Below, in pieces: positions 1 to 9,220 of a stretch of DNA of 64,000 nt. The DNA is from Arsukibacterium indicum. GTDB taxonomy: Bacteria; Pseudomonadota; Gammaproteobacteria; Enterobacterales; Alteromonadaceae. Made by a program: the position numbers and the translations under genes. The stretch's first letter is position 1. Each line of letters begins with the position of its first letter. The stretch lies in assembly GCF_019100565.1 (NCBI RefSeq), contig NZ_JAHRID010000006.1, positions 202,547-266,546 of the forward strand. Direction: 5' to 3'. Under the pieces are notes generated by a model. It searched no databases and had not been told where the DNA came from. It saw only the letters and a program-made list of their open reading frames with translations.

Positions 1-497
1 GCATCCAGGCTGGAGAATGGCTCGTCCAGTAACATTACTTTAGGTTCGGGTGCCAGCGCCCGCGCTAACGCCACCCGTTGTTGCTGCCCGCCCGATAACT
101 GATGTGGATAACGGTTGGCAAGATCAGGCAAGCCCACCAGCTGCAGCAGTTGCTTTACTTTCTGCATTTTTTGTTTGCTGCTCTGCCCCTGCAGGCCAAA
201 GCTGATATTGTCGGCGACTGATAAGTGAGGAAATAACGCGAAATCCTGAAACACCATACCTACCCGGCGCTGCTCTGTCGCCAACTGTGTTTGCTGATCG
301 CTGACGATTTGCTGTTGCAAACTGATACTGCCGCTGGCGGCAGGTTCAAAGCCCGCTATTGCCCGTAGCAAGGTAGTTTTACCACAGCCCGATGGGCCGA
401 CTAAGCAACCAATCTGGCCCTCGGCCAGCGCCAGGCTTACATCTTTGACCACCACATGCGGGCCATAGGCAACTGCCAGCTTATCCAGAACTAACAT
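1..497 (-). CDS. fbpC: Ferric iron ABC transporter ATP-binding protein (partial)
   Basis: ATPase subunit that powers import of ferric iron through the inner membrane. The gene runs off the left edge; about 165 N-terminal residues are visible. Seen: Walker A GPSGCGKTT, Q-loop region VFQDFALFPH, ABC signature LSGGQQQR and Walker B VMLLDEPFSSLD, in the normal order. The ATG lies 2 nt after the stop of the permease gene, so the two are translationally close. Third gene of an fbpABC-type operon. The substrate, iron, is inferred from the binding-protein gene; the ATPase alone could serve other polyvalent ions or polyamines. Confidence 0.9.
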   Translation of the reverse strand, partial: MLVLDKLAVAYGPHVVVKDVSLALAEGQIGCLVGPSGCGKTTLLRAIAGFEPAASGSISLQQQIVSDQQTQLATEQRRVGMVFQDFALFPHLSVADNISFGLQGQSSKQKMQKVKQLLQLVGLPDLANRYPHQLSGGQQQRVALARALAPEPKVMLLDEPFSSLD

Positions 498-499
498 GC

Positions 500-2134
500 T
501 TAAGATCCTCTGCTGGCATCCAGCGTCCGCGACAACAATATAACCGGAATAATACTAACACAGACAATAGCCAGCGCTGGTAAAGCGGCATCGGCAAGGC
601 GTTCATCTGACGCCAGCTCATAAGTACGTACTGCCAGGGTATTAAAATTAAATGGCCGTAAAATCAGGGTAGCTGGTAGTTCCTTTAATACATCAACAAA
701 TACCAGCATGAGTGCGGTTAACACACTGCCCCGCAACAGCGGCACATGCACCCGGCGTAACACCTGCAGCGGGCTGGCACCCAGCGAGCGGGCTGCATTG
801 TCCATACTGGGTTTAATTCGCTCAAGGCCAGCTTCTACGCTATGTAACGACACGGCCAGAAAACGCACACTATAAGCCAGCAATAACGCAAATAAGGTGC
901 CGGAGAACAACAGACCCGTCCTAACCCCAAACCATTGCTCGGCCAGTAAATCAATATTCCGATCTGCCCAGGCCAGCGGGATCATCACCCCAATGGCAAT
1001 AACGGTACCCGGTATCGCATAGCCCAAGGCAGCTAACCGCACTGGCAACCTGACCAGTGGGTCGCGCCGCAGCCGGCTGGCATAGCCAAACAGTAACGCC
1101 AGCACTACAGACAATACAGCGGCCAATGCCGCGAGACTAAAGCTGTTCCAGACCAGTTTGCCAAAATCTGCCGTCAATAACACTGCTGCGTTTGGCCACG
1201 CCCAGTTGAGCAGCTGTATAGCCGGCACAATAAAACCCAGCAGCACCGGCAACAAACACAATGACGTGACCAGCAGCTGACGAGCCGGCGCTAAGGTACG
1301 CAACGGGCTGATTTGCTGACGCTGGCCCTGATAAAAATAGCGGATTTTTCGTCTGGACCATTGTTCCAGTACAAGTAGCAGTAACACAAAACTACTGAGC
1401 AGGGCCGCAAGCTGAGCAGCTCCTTGCTGACTGCCCATGCCAAACCAGGTGCGGAAAATACCAGTGGTAAAGGTGGCAATACCAAAATATTGAACTGTGC
1501 CATAGTCGGCGAAAGCTTCCATCATCGCCAGTGCGACTCCGGTCAGTAATGCCGGCCGGGCCAGTGGCAGCGCCACTTTCCAGAAATGCTGACGCGGGCT
1601 AAAACCCAGAGTGCGACTAGCTTCAAGCATACTGCCAGATTGTTCGCGAAATGCACTGCGTGCCAGCATATAAACATAAGGATACAATACCAGCGACAAC
1701 ATCAGAATGGCGCCGCCCAGCGAGCGGATTTCCGGGAACCAGTAATCACCGTAGCTCCAGCCAAAATATTCACGTATGTTGCTTTGCACCGGTCCGGCAA
1801 AATCAAGCATACCAGTGTAGGTATAAGCAATAATATAAGCCGGCATCGCCAGTGGCAGTAGCAGCAACCACTGCAACACACGCCGGCCAAAAAATTGATA
1901 CTGACTGACCAGCCAGGCGGTACCGGTACCAATAAGCAGGGCACCAGCTCCGGTGCCAAACGCCAATATCAACGAATTTATAATGTAATCGGCAAGAACC
2001 GTTTGGCGCAGATGACGCCAAACCTCAATATCAGGGCTGAGTACGCTGCCAAAAACAACTAATACCGGCATTGCCAACAGCAATGCCGGTATTAGTACTG
2101 ACCAACGCCAGATATCCGCTTTTATTGGCAGCAT
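500..2134 (-). CDS. fbpB: Ferric iron ABC transporter permease, fused two-domain form
   Basis: Inner-membrane permease of the iron importer, 544 aa. It is a duplicated permease: two blocks of hydrophobic segments, each ending in an EAA loop that contacts the ATPase. The first loop is near residues 171-199 (EASRTLGFSP) and the second near 446-475 (NAARSLGASP). The length and duplication are typical of the FbpB/HitB/SfuB family. It lies 42 nt after fbpA and is followed at once by fbpC. Iron as substrate is inferred from the neighbouring binding protein. Confidence 0.9.
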   Translation of the reverse strand: MLPIKADIWRWSVLIPALLLAMPVLVVFGSVLSPDIEVWRHLRQTVLADYIINSLILAFGTGAGALLIGTGTAWLVSQYQFFGRRVLQWLLLLPLAMPAYIIAYTYTGMLDFAGPVQSNIREYFGWSYGDYWFPEIRSLGGAILMLSLVLYPYVYMLARSAFREQSGSMLEASRTLGFSPRQHFWKVALPLARPALLTGVALAMMEAFADYGTVQYFGIATFTTGIFRTWFGMGSQQGAAQLAALLSSFVLLLLVLEQWSRRKIRYFYQGQRQQISPLRTLAPARQLLVTSLCLLPVLLGFIVPAIQLLNWAWPNAAVLLTADFGKLVWNSFSLAALAAVLSVVLALLFGYASRLRRDPLVRLPVRLAALGYAIPGTVIAIGVMIPLAWADRNIDLLAEQWFGVRTGLLFSGTLFALLLAYSVRFLAVSLHSVEAGLERIKPSMDNAARSLGASPLQVLRRVHVPLLRGSVLTALMLVFVDVLKELPATLILRPFNFNTLAVRTYELASDERLADAALPALAIVCVSIIPVILLSRTLDASRGS

Positions 2135-2176
2135 ACTACCTCTTTGCTGATCCGCTGTACTGGATCTGGCTGCTGA

Positions 2177-3196
2177 CTAGCGCCAGCCTGCGCGATCCAT
2201 TACCCTGATAGCTTCGGCATTAAGCTCACCCAGTTTATCCAGATTCAACTTATCGGCTTTAAAATCGCCCATGTTCTGCAATAAGTCACTGGCTTGCACC
2301 CCGGTAACCACCGGGTATTCATGGTTAGTCTCGGCATACCATTGCTGGGCCTGCTCAGTAACCATATATTCCAGCAAGCGCACGGCGTTGTCTTTGTTAG
2401 GGGCATAAGCTGCCACCCCAGCACCGGAGATATTGACATGAACACCATTACCCTGCTGATCTGGCCAGAATACTTTTACTTTTTCGGCAACCGAGCGCTG
2501 CTCGTCATCCGCCAGCATGCCGCCTAAATAATAGGTGTTGGCAATGGCGATATCACATACACCGCTTGCTGCCGCACTAATCTGGTCTCTGTCACCACCG
2601 CGGGGCGGCCTGGCAAAATTAGCTACCAGACCTTTTGCCCACTGTTCAGCGGCAGCTGCACCTTCATGAGCAATTAAGCCGGCAACCATGGATTGATTAT
2701 AAATATTATCAGACGAGCGAATGCAAATGCGGCCACGCCATTTCGGGCTGGCTAAATCAGCATAAGTTGATAATTCTTCCGGTTTAACTTTACCCGGTAT
2801 GTACATAATGGGTCTGGCCCGCATGGTTAAACCATACCACTGGCCGGCAGGGTCCCGCAGTTGCTCCGGGATGGCCGTGGTTAACTTTTCTGAATCTATA
2901 CTTTGCAACACACCTTGTTGTTTAGCCCGGTATAGCCGGCCAACATCTGTGCTGATTAAAATATCTGCCGGGCTGTTACGCCCCTCACTGGCCAGCCGGC
3001 TGATTAGCTCGTCCGGTTTACCAGTAATTAAATTAACCTTGATACCGGTTTGATCACTGAATTTATCGAGCAGGGGCTTGATTAACTCTTCCTGCCGGGC
3101 CGAATAGATATTTACTTCATCAGCAAAAGCTGAGGCTGCGCCCAGCAAGGCACTGGCAAGGGCAGAAATAACTAACAGTGTCGGTTTTATTCGCAT
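2177..3196 (-). CDS. fbpA: Periplasmic ferric iron-binding protein
   Basis: Solute-binding protein that delivers Fe3+ to the FbpBC importer, 339 aa. The N-terminus is a signal peptide (about 1-25, ending AFA before DEVNIYS). The family's tyrosine pair for iron binding is visible in NTYYLGG (Tyr222-Tyr223), and another candidate ligand is Tyr31 in the early NIYSAR motif. Known of the family: tyrosinate ligands bind iron in FbpA/FutA/IdiA proteins. First gene of the operon, with a promoter and Fur-like site directly upstream, so iron repression is likely. Confidence 0.92.
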   Translation of the reverse strand: MRIKPTLLVISALASALLGAASAFADEVNIYSARQEELIKPLLDKFSDQTGIKVNLITGKPDELISRLASEGRNSPADILISTDVGRLYRAKQQGVLQSIDSEKLTTAIPEQLRDPAGQWYGLTMRARPIMYIPGKVKPEELSTYADLASPKWRGRICIRSSDNIYNQSMVAGLIAHEGAAAAEQWAKGLVANFARPPRGGDRDQISAAASGVCDIAIANTYYLGGMLADDEQRSVAEKVKVFWPDQQGNGVHVNISGAGVAAYAPNKDNAVRLLEYMVTEQAQQWYAETNHEYPVVTGVQASDLLQNMGDFKADKLNLDKLGELNAEAIRVMDRAGWR

Positions 3197-3234
3197 AAAG
3201 GCCTACTCCAACGTTGGGTAACATGCAGGGTTGC

Positions 3235-3264
3235 TATATAACCACAAACGCGAATTATTCTCAA
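3235..3264 (-). promoter_or_regulatory. Candidate fbpA promoter with Fur-like site
   Basis: On the minus strand a TTGAGA -35 (3259-3264) and TATATA -10 (3235-3240) are separated by 18 nt. A Fur-like 15-mer (3249-3263, TGAGAATAATTCGCG) overlaps the -35; the first half matches the 7-1-7 Fur consensus in 6 of 7 positions, the second half in only 4 of 7. Iron-dependent repression of fbpABC is an inference from this and from the genes controlled. Confidence 0.5.
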
Positions 3265-3290
3265 TAAGTTTCCGATCTATATTTCACTAA

Positions 3291-4103
3291 TTATTCTGAG
3301 GTAACACCGAGTTGCTGCAGGCTTTGCGCCAGGCTGGCGGACGACAACTCTCCCATATGGCTTTGTATTAACTGGCCTGCCGGGTCAAAGTACAAAGTAA
3401 CTGGTAGTCCATGTGCGCCAAGCTGAGTGGCTAACAGGCCTTGCCGGTCCAGCAGCAAATGTTGAAAGTCCAACCCGGCCTGCTGCAAGTATTGCTGCAC
3501 AGTTTCAGGATGCTCGCGTTGATTAAGCAGCACAAAACGCACATCAGGATAGTCTTGCTCGGCTTGTTGCAGTACCGGCATCTCACGCCGGCACGGCGGG
3601 CACCAGGTAGCCCACAGATTCACTACTGTTAACTGGCCTGCTCCCAGCTCAGCCAGATTGACGCTGTCACCGTTAAGTTGCTGAAAACTGATGGCAGGCA
3701 ATGCAGCCTGCTGCCGGCCAACATAAATAACCGAACTAAAAGCCCCAAACAGCATAGTTACCGTTAATACTCCGGCCAGCAATGCCTGACGCTGTTGCCG
3801 GCGGCGCCATAGCAGCCAGCTGGCAATCAACAGCGCCGCCAGCAGTGTGGCGGTCGTATCAAAACCCCGATCCCGGATATCCAGCATTTGCCAGAACGAA
3901 TCGTAACTGTCCGCGAAACGAGCCACAAACACCAACCGGCCAAACAACAGGCTACCCAGCAAAATGGTTAACAGCGGATCAGTAACCGACACCTTATACT
4001 TCCGACCCACCAGAGCAGCAACCAGTAAGCCAACCAGCACACTGATCAATAGTAACAATGGCGTAATAGGCAATGCCAGGGGGCCAAGACTTACTGCAGT
4101 CAT
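3291..4103 (-). CDS. Membrane-anchored TlpA-like thiol-disulfide oxidoreductase
   Basis: 270 aa. The N-terminal half (about 1-128) is hydrophobic, with several membrane segments whose layout resembles a shortened Lgt-like membrane domain. The C-terminal half is a thioredoxin fold with active site WATWCPPCRREMP (Cys168 and Cys171), and a later LPVTLYFD stretch carries the cis-proline loop. TlpA/ResA proteins reduce periplasmic disulfides, often during cytochrome c maturation; its substrate here is unknown. It starts 10 nt after the mgsA stop codon, so the pair is probably one transcript. The Lgt-like resemblance is my reading and is unproven. Confidence 0.8.
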   Translation of the reverse strand: MTAVSLGPLALPITPLLLLISVLVGLLVAALVGRKYKVSVTDPLLTILLGSLLFGRLVFVARFADSYDSFWQMLDIRDRGFDTTATLLAALLIASWLLWRRRQQRQALLAGVLTVTMLFGAFSSVIYVGRQQAALPAISFQQLNGDSVNLAELGAGQLTVVNLWATWCPPCRREMPVLQQAEQDYPDVRFVLLNQREHPETVQQYLQQAGLDFQHLLLDRQGLLATQLGAHGLPVTLYFDPAGQLIQSHMGELSSASLAQSLQQLGVTSE

Positions 4104-4113
4104 ACTTGCTCCC

Positions 4114-4548
4114 TTAGTCTTTACTCATACGCTGGTTATGCTTTGAAAAATCCGGCACTTCACGCTGGTAATCCTGCTGGTACAGGCTGGAGTGAATAAT
4201 AAAATCGGCGGTAGCACGGTTACAGGCCACCGGAATATTCCACACCACGGCTAAGCGAATTAATGCTTTAACATCAGGGTCGTGTGGCTGGGATGATAAC
4301 GGATCCCAAAAGAAAATCAGCCAGTCTATCTTTTGCTCGGCGATTAACGCGCCAATTTGCTGATCGCCGCCAATTGGTCCACTCGCCATACACTGCACCG
4401 GTTGCTTAAGCGCATCGCTAATCAGTTTACCGGTAGTCCCGGTCGCAATTAAGTTTTTGTCAGCAAAAAACGCTTTATGTTTGCCAATCCATTCTAATAA
4501 CGTGGCTTTTTTACCGTCGTGCGCCACCAGTGCTATATTTTTCATCAT
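4114..4548 (-). CDS. mgsA: Methylglyoxal synthase
   Basis: Converts dihydroxyacetone phosphate to methylglyoxal and phosphate, a bypass of lower glycolysis under phosphate limitation or sugar-phosphate stress; cytoplasmic. 144 aa, close to the usual length of about 150. Seen: phosphate-binding ATGTTG (36-40 region), GPIGGDQQIG with the expected catalytic Asp62, and the family block WDPLSSQPHDPDVKAL. It lies downstream of the ilvC terminator, so it probably has its own promoter, and is followed by the TlpA-like gene. Confidence 0.95.
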   Translation of the reverse strand: MMKNIALVAHDGKKATLLEWIGKHKAFFADKNLIATGTTGKLISDALKQPVQCMASGPIGGDQQIGALIAEQKIDWLIFFWDPLSSQPHDPDVKALIRLAVVWNIPVACNRATADFIIHSSLYQQDYQREVPDFSKHNQRMSKD

Positions 4549-4584
4549 ACGTCCCGCGTTAAAGATTTAGTTGACCTTACACCC

Positions 4585-4609
4585 AAAAAAAAGCCCCGAC
4601 AAGCGGGGC
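4585..4609 (-). terminator. Rho-independent terminator of ilvC
   Basis: A GCCCCG/CGGGGC hairpin (4593-4609, 5-nt loop) is followed on the minus strand by eight U residues (A-run at 4585-4592). It is placed 105 nt after the ilvC stop and before mgsA. Confidence 0.85.
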
Positions 4610-4713
4610 AAAACAACCAAGGTCCACGTATAACATCGTTATTGGTCTGGCGTTAACCGAAGCACTGCTTGCTAATTAACTGCCATTAACCACTTCATTC
4701 TTTTTGCTGCAGT

Positions 4714-6195
4714 TTAGCCTGCTTCCACAATTCGTTTCATGGCTGTCATATAGCCACGTAATTTTTTACCGACTACTTCTACCGGGTGCTGCCGAATTGC
4801 GTCATTTACTGCAATCAGCTTCAGGTTATCGACACCGGTTTGGCTCTGGCTTAACCCTTTGCCAATGTAATCACTGCTTAAACTGTTCACTTTGTCGCGC
4901 AACAACGGCACTGCTGCATGCGCGAACAGGTAATTACCGTATTCTGCTGTATCTGAAATAACCACATTCATTTCATACAAACGCTTGCGGGCGATAGTAT
5001 TAGCAATTAGCGGCGTTTCGTGCAGCGATTCGTAGTAGGCCGACTCGGCAATAATACCGGCGTCCACCATAGTTTCGAACGCCAGTTCAACCCCGGCTTT
5101 TACCATAGCGACTAACAAGATACCGCGGTCGAAATATTCCTGTTCAGCAATTTTCTCAGCTGAAACCGGTGCCTGCTCAAAGCCACTTTCGCGGGTTTGC
5201 TCGCGCCAGGTCAGCAGGTTTTTATCATCATTGGCCCAGTCGGCCATCATGGTGCGGGAAAACTCACCGTTGATAATGTCGTCCATATGCTTTTCAAATA
5301 ACGGCCTGAGCGTTTCTTTTAGCTCTTCTGCTAAATCGTAGGCTTTAATCTTGGCCGGATTACTCAGCCTGTCCATCATATTAGTAATGCCACCGTGCTT
5401 CAGCGCTTCGGTTACTGTTTCCCAGCCATATTGAATTAACTTGGCTGCGTAACCGGCTTCAGTGCCTTCTGCAACCAGTTTATCAAACGCCAGAATGGCA
5501 CCTGTTTGCAACATGCCGCACAGGATGGTTTGCTCACCCATTAAATCTGATTTAACTTCGGCAATAAACGACGACTGCAATACGCCAGCGCGGTCACCGC
5601 CAGTGGCAGAAGCATAAGCTTTAGCTACTGCTAAACCCTGACCTTTAGGGTCATTTTCTGGGTGAACTGCAATTAATGTTGGCACCCCAAAACCGCGTTT
5701 GTATTCTTCCCGCACTTCAGTACCCGGGCATTTCGGTGCCACCATCACTACTGTAATATCAGGCCGTATTTGCTTGCCTTCTTCCACAATATTAAAACCG
5801 TGCGAATAAGCCAACGTGGCGCCTTGCTTCATTAATGGCATAACCGCATCAACCACGCTGCTATGCTGTTTATCCGGTGTCAGGTTTAATACCAAATCAG
5901 CCTGTGGAATTAACTGCTGATAGGTGCCTACCGTAAAACCATTGCTGCTGGCCTTCTCAAATGACGCGCGCTTTTCACTTATCGCTTCTTCGCGCAGGGC
6001 ATAGCTGATATTTAAACCAGAGTCACGCATATTCAAGCCCTGGTTTAATCCCTGAGCACCACAACCAACAATAACTATGTTCCAGTCTTTGATAAAATTA
6101 CAGCCATCGCTGAACTCACTTTTATCCATAAAGCGGCACTGGCCCAGCTGTTGCAACTGCTGGCGTAAACTTAAGGTATTAAAATAATTACTCAT
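4714..6195 (-). CDS. ilvC: Ketol-acid reductoisomerase (class II)
   Basis: Second step of valine/isoleucine synthesis: NADPH- and Mg2+-dependent isomeroreduction of acetolactate and acetohydroxybutyrate. 493 aa, the long enterobacterial-type class II form with a duplicated C-terminal knotted domain. Seen: Rossmann loop [19 protein letters not shown] near residues 43-60, and conserved acidic blocks in the C-terminal domain (for example [15 protein letters not shown]). Transcribed away from ilvY; expression is probably induced by substrate-bound IlvY. A clear terminator follows. Confidence 0.97.
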   Translation of the reverse strand: MSNYFNTLSLRQQLQQLGQCRFMDKSEFSDGCNFIKDWNIVIVGCGAQGLNQGLNMRDSGLNISYALREEAISEKRASFEKASSNGFTVGTYQQLIPQADLVLNLTPDKQHSSVVDAVMPLMKQGATLAYSHGFNIVEEGKQIRPDITVVMVAPKCPGTEVREEYKRGFGVPTLIAVHPENDPKGQGLAVAKAYASATGGDRAGVLQSSFIAEVKSDLMGEQTILCGMLQTGAILAFDKLVAEGTEAGYAAKLIQYGWETVTEALKHGGITNMMDRLSNPAKIKAYDLAEELKETLRPLFEKHMDDIINGEFSRTMMADWANDDKNLLTWREQTRESGFEQAPVSAEKIAEQEYFDRGILLVAMVKAGVELAFETMVDAGIIAESAYYESLHETPLIANTIARKRLYEMNVVISDTAEYGNYLFAHAAVPLLRDKVNSLSSDYIGKGLSQSQTGVDNLKLIAVNDAIRQHPVEVVGKKLRGYMTAMKRIVEAG

Positions 6196-6336
6196 ACAAT
6201 TTCTCAGAATTCATTTTAGCGGATAAGCACGGCTTACCTTACGCATCTCTGACTTGCCAACCATAACCAATCCCGATGACTGATTAATGACAGTAATGGC
6301 TCAGTAGCTTGCGTTAATAAGTTAATGGTAGTCGCT

Positions 6337-6348
6337 GCAATCTATTGC
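6337..6348. promoter_or_regulatory. Candidate IlvY operator between ilvC and ilvY
   Basis: GCAATCTATTGC is a 5-bp perfect inverted repeat with a 2-nt centre, in the 207-bp divergent gap. LysR-type regulators bind such T-N11-A-like palindromes. A second half-site, TTGCAAT, lies near 6385, overlapping the weak TTG start that I rejected for ilvY. Assignment to IlvY rests on position only. Confidence 0.5.
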
Positions 6349-6402
6349 GTGAAGTGATATATTTACAAGTCTGTATTTCATATTTTGCAATCATGGTTTG
6401 TC

Positions 6403-7287
6403 ATGGATATTCGCAGCGCCCAACTATTTCTGCACTTAGCTTCCAGTTTGAACTTTGCTAAAACCAGCGAACAGATGTATGTCAGTCCGTCTACCCTGAC
6501 CAGAGTGATCCAGCGACTGGAAGATGAGCTTGGCACTTTGTTGTTTAATCGTGATAAGCGTTCAGTGCAGCTGACCCGGGAGGGAGTGCGAGTGCAACAG
6601 TTTGTCCGGCTTTGGCTGGATGAATGGCATCAATTGCAGCTTGATTTACAGTTGGCCAGTGCGGAGCTAACCGGGGAGATCAGGCTATTTTGTACGGTAA
6701 CTGCCAGCTACAGTCATTTGCCGGCCATTATGGATAAATTCCGGCTGCAATGCCCTAAGGCTGAAATTAAATTAACAACCGGTGATGCGGCAATGGCGTT
6801 TGAAAAAATCAAAGCCGGTGAAGTTGATATTGCCTTAGCTGCCTATCCGGCTCAGCTTCCCGCCAACATGATTTTTCAACGTATCGCCCAGCTGCCGGTC
6901 TGGCTTATTGCGCCGGTTATTCCATGCAAAGTAAATGACTTACTCTCTTCCTCCCCGATTAACTGGAATGACATACCATTAGTGCAATCTGACCATGGCC
7001 CGGCCCGTTCCCGATCAGACAGGTGGCTGACTGACTGCAATATTAAACCCGAGGTTGCTGTAAAAGTCGACGGCCACGAGGCAATGGTATCAATGGTAGC
7101 GTTAGGTAGCGGTGTCGCAGTGGTTCCTGAGCCGGTTATTAATCATAGCCCGGTACGTGACAGAGTACGGGTTCTGAATATCAGCTACCAGTTTCAACCA
7201 TTTGAGCTGGGGGTATGTATGCTTGGTAAAAAATTAGAGCAACCTCTGCTGCAGGCATTCTGGCAATTGGCCGCAGCAAAAAAATAA
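6403..7287 (+). CDS. ilvY: LysR-type activator of ilvC
   Basis: 294-aa transcription regulator, divergent from ilvC. The N-terminal winged HTH is visible (ASSLNFAKTSEQMYVSPSTLTRVIQRLEDELG), followed by the substrate-binding domain. I chose ATG 6403 (MDIRSAQLF) because it matches the usual LysR N-terminus; an upstream in-frame TTG at 6385 would add six residues and overlaps a half-site of the probable operator. Known of IlvY: acetolactate or acetohydroxybutyrate acts as co-inducer for ilvC. Confidence 0.93.
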   Translation: MDIRSAQLFLHLASSLNFAKTSEQMYVSPSTLTRVIQRLEDELGTLLFNRDKRSVQLTREGVRVQQFVRLWLDEWHQLQLDLQLASAELTGEIRLFCTVTASYSHLPAIMDKFRLQCPKAEIKLTTGDAAMAFEKIKAGEVDIALAAYPAQLPANMIFQRIAQLPVWLIAPVIPCKVNDLLSSSPINWNDIPLVQSDHGPARSRSDRWLTDCNIKPEVAVKVDGHEAMVSMVALGSGVAVVPEPVINHSPVRDRVRVLNISYQFQPFELGVCMLGKKLEQPLLQAFWQLAAAKK

Positions 7288-7309
7288 AGCTGCCCGGGGC
7301 AGCTTTATT
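7283..7309. terminator. Bidirectional hairpin between ilvY and sspB
   Basis: A 12-bp perfect stem (AATAAAGCTGCC / GGCAGCTTTATT) with a 3-nt loop begins at the ilvY stop codon. The A/T-rich flanks supply short U-runs on both strands, so it can end transcription from both convergent genes. Confidence 0.75.
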
Positions 7310-7347
7310 AACAACAACTTTTTTAAGGTAAACTTTAGCAAAATTGT

Positions 7348-7767
7348 TTATTTAACCACTTTAAGATGGCTGCCTTTCTTTGGCTTAGGCGGCTCTGGGG
7401 TATCATCATCGTCAAAAGGTTCCGCAAATAACTCTGCGTCATCTTCTTCCTCTTCCAGGGTAAACACCGTACCTGCACCATTTTCTTTGGCATAAATAGC
7501 TAAAACTGCTTTTACCGGAATATGTAACGCAAAAGGCTGGCCGCCAAAACGGGCATTAAAGGTAATTGCATCATTACCCAACTGCATATTACCAACGGCT
7601 GAGGGCAGCACATTCAGCACTATCTGGCCATTCTGGACAAACTGTTGCGGTACTTTTACCTGCGGATAGCTGGCATCTACCACCAAATACGGCGTACAGT
7701 CGTTATCAACTATCCATTCGTAGAACGCCCGCACTAAGTACGGACGATTTGGTGACATTGCCGCCAT
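7348..7767 (-). CDS. sspB: ClpXP protease specificity-enhancing factor
   Basis: Adaptor that tethers ssrA-tagged proteins to ClpXP; cytoplasmic dimer. 139 aa: N-terminal tag-binding domain (PYLVRAFYEWIVDND onward), a flexible acidic/proline linker (about 105-130) and the short C-terminal ClpX-binding tail ending HLKVVK. The start codon overlaps the sspA stop by 1 nt, as in the usual sspAB operon. Confidence 0.95.
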   Translation of the reverse strand: MAAMSPNRPYLVRAFYEWIVDNDCTPYLVVDASYPQVKVPQQFVQNGQIVLNVLPSAVGNMQLGNDAITFNARFGGQPFALHIPVKAVLAIYAKENGAGTVFTLEEEEDDAELFAEPFDDDDTPEPPKPKKGSHLKVVK

Positions 7768-8405
7768 TACAACCGCATCCCGCGCCGGATTTCCCGCTCA
7801 GCTTCAGTCAGTGAAGCCTGAAACGCATCACGTTCAAAAATCCGCGCCATGTAATTTTTCAGCTCTTTGCTACCCGGGCCCTGGAACTCTATACCCAGTG
7901 ATGGCAAGCGCCACATCAGTGCCGCCATATAGCAGTCAACCAACCCAAATTCTTCACTCATGAAAAATGGGGTTTCGTTAAACAGTGGTGCCAAAGACAG
8001 CAAACCTTCTTTTAGCTCCTGACGGGCGTTATCAGCATCGTCAGCATTGGTTAACACTTTATCAGCCAGGCTGTACCAGTCATTTTTTATCCGGTACATC
8101 ATCAACCGCGCCTGGCCACGGGCAACCGGATACACCGGCATCAGTGGCGGATGCGGAAAACGCTCGTCCAGATATTCCATAATAATGTCGGCCTGATACA
8201 GGGCCAGTTCACGGTCAAGTAATGTCGGCAAGCTGCCGTACGGGTTAACTTCGTACAAGTCTTCTGGCAGGTTGTCCTGAGCTACCTGAAGGATATCAAC
8301 AGTTACGCCCTTTTCAGCCAGTACAATACGCACCTGGTGACTGTACATATCATCAATAGCTGTGAAAAGTGTCATCACAGGGCGTTTATTGGCAATGATC
8401 GCCAT
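7767..8405 (-). CDS. sspA: Stringent starvation protein A
   Basis: RNA polymerase-associated protein with a GST fold, 212 aa. The N-terminal thioredoxin-like half begins after MAIIANKRPVMTLF; the C-terminal half is the all-helical GST domain. Known in E. coli: it acts in stationary-phase and acid stress response and lacks GST activity. A strong GGAGG Shine-Dalgarno precedes the ATG. It lies downstream of petC, separated by a hairpin, and is translationally linked to sspB. Confidence 0.95.
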   Translation of the reverse strand: MAIIANKRPVMTLFTAIDDMYSHQVRIVLAEKGVTVDILQVAQDNLPEDLYEVNPYGSLPTLLDRELALYQADIIMEYLDERFPHPPLMPVYPVARGQARLMMYRIKNDWYSLADKVLTNADDADNARQELKEGLLSLAPLFNETPFFMSEEFGLVDCYMAALMWRLPSLGIEFQGPGSKELKNYMARIFERDAFQASLTEAEREIRRGMRL

Positions 8406-8435
8406 TTATTCCTCCGGTAAAATAAAAAACGGCAA

Positions 8436-8453
8436 AGGGGCGCTAAGGCCCCT
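8436..8453 (-). terminator. Hairpin terminator after petABC
   Basis: AGGGGC/GCCCCT stem with a 6-nt loop, followed on the minus strand by TTGCCG and then a run of six U. The U-run is displaced a few bases, so it may leak into sspA. Confidence 0.55.
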
Positions 8454-8482
8454 GGTATTTCAATACTAGTTAAATCAACTAA

Positions 8483-9220
8483 TTAGTGAACATCTTTCCA
8501 GTATTCTTTCTTAAGCAGATAAGCCAGCACAAAGAAAATCAACAAGAAGATCATAACTTTGTAACCCAGGGCATGGGCTTCGAGCTTGGTTGGCTCACCA
8601 ACATATTCCATGTAGTTTACCAGATCTGCGATAGCACGATCATACTCTTCTTCACTCAACTCACCGCTACCATCAGTTTTGATGCCAACATAAACCTGCT
8701 TAGGCTCGCCATCAACCAGGCGGGTTTCGTAAGTTTTGCTGGGCACACCCTGCAATTCCTGCAAAACGTGTGGCATGCCTACCATCGGAAACACTTCGTT
8801 GTTCACACCAAATGGCCGGCTGTCATCAGCGTAGAAAGCACGCAGATAAGTATACAACCAATCCGGGCCACGTACCCGGGCTACATTGGTTAAGTCTGGT
8901 GGCGTGGCCCCAAACCATTTTTCACCGTCTTTAGCCGACATATTATTGGTAATATGATCACCGACTTTTTCACCGGTAAACATCAGATGTTCCATCCCCA
9001 GCTCTTCCGGAATGTCCAGATCGGCAAAGGTACGGGAGTAACGCTGGTACTGCATCTGGTGACAACCCAGGCAATAGTTCTGAAATATCCGGGCGCCATT
9101 TTGCAGCGACGCCTTATCGGTTAAATCAATAGGCGCTTTATCCAGTGGTACTGCCGGGCCCGCTGCTATGGCCAGTGAGGAAGCTAATAATGCAACAGCA
9201 GACAATAACGTTTTCATCAT
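8483..9220 (-). CDS. petC: Ubiquinol-cytochrome c reductase, cytochrome c1
   Basis: Haem c subunit of the bc1 complex, periplasmic with a C-terminal anchor. 245 aa: signal peptide 1-20, haem attachment CLGCH (Cys50, Cys53, His54), a probable distal ligand in the MVGMPHVL segment, and a C-terminal membrane helix (ALGYKVMIFLLIFFVLAYLL). Its start overlaps the petB stop by 1 nt. Last gene of petABC. Confidence 0.96.
   Translation of the reverse strand: MMKTLLSAVALLASSLAIAAGPAVPLDKAPIDLTDKASLQNGARIFQNYCLGCHQMQYQRYSRTFADLDIPEELGMEHLMFTGEKVGDHITNNMSAKDGEKWFGATPPDLTNVARVRGPDWLYTYLRAFYADDSRPFGVNNEVFPMVGMPHVLQELQGVPSKTYETRLVDGEPKQVYVGIKTDGSGELSEEEYDRAIADLVNYMEYVGEPTKLEAHALGYKVMIFLLIFFVLAYLLKKEYWKDVH

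Noticed and set aside
8486..8893. 135-aa plus-strand reading frame opposite petC
   Set aside because: It lies fully within petC, has no family features, and petC is intact with its haem motif.
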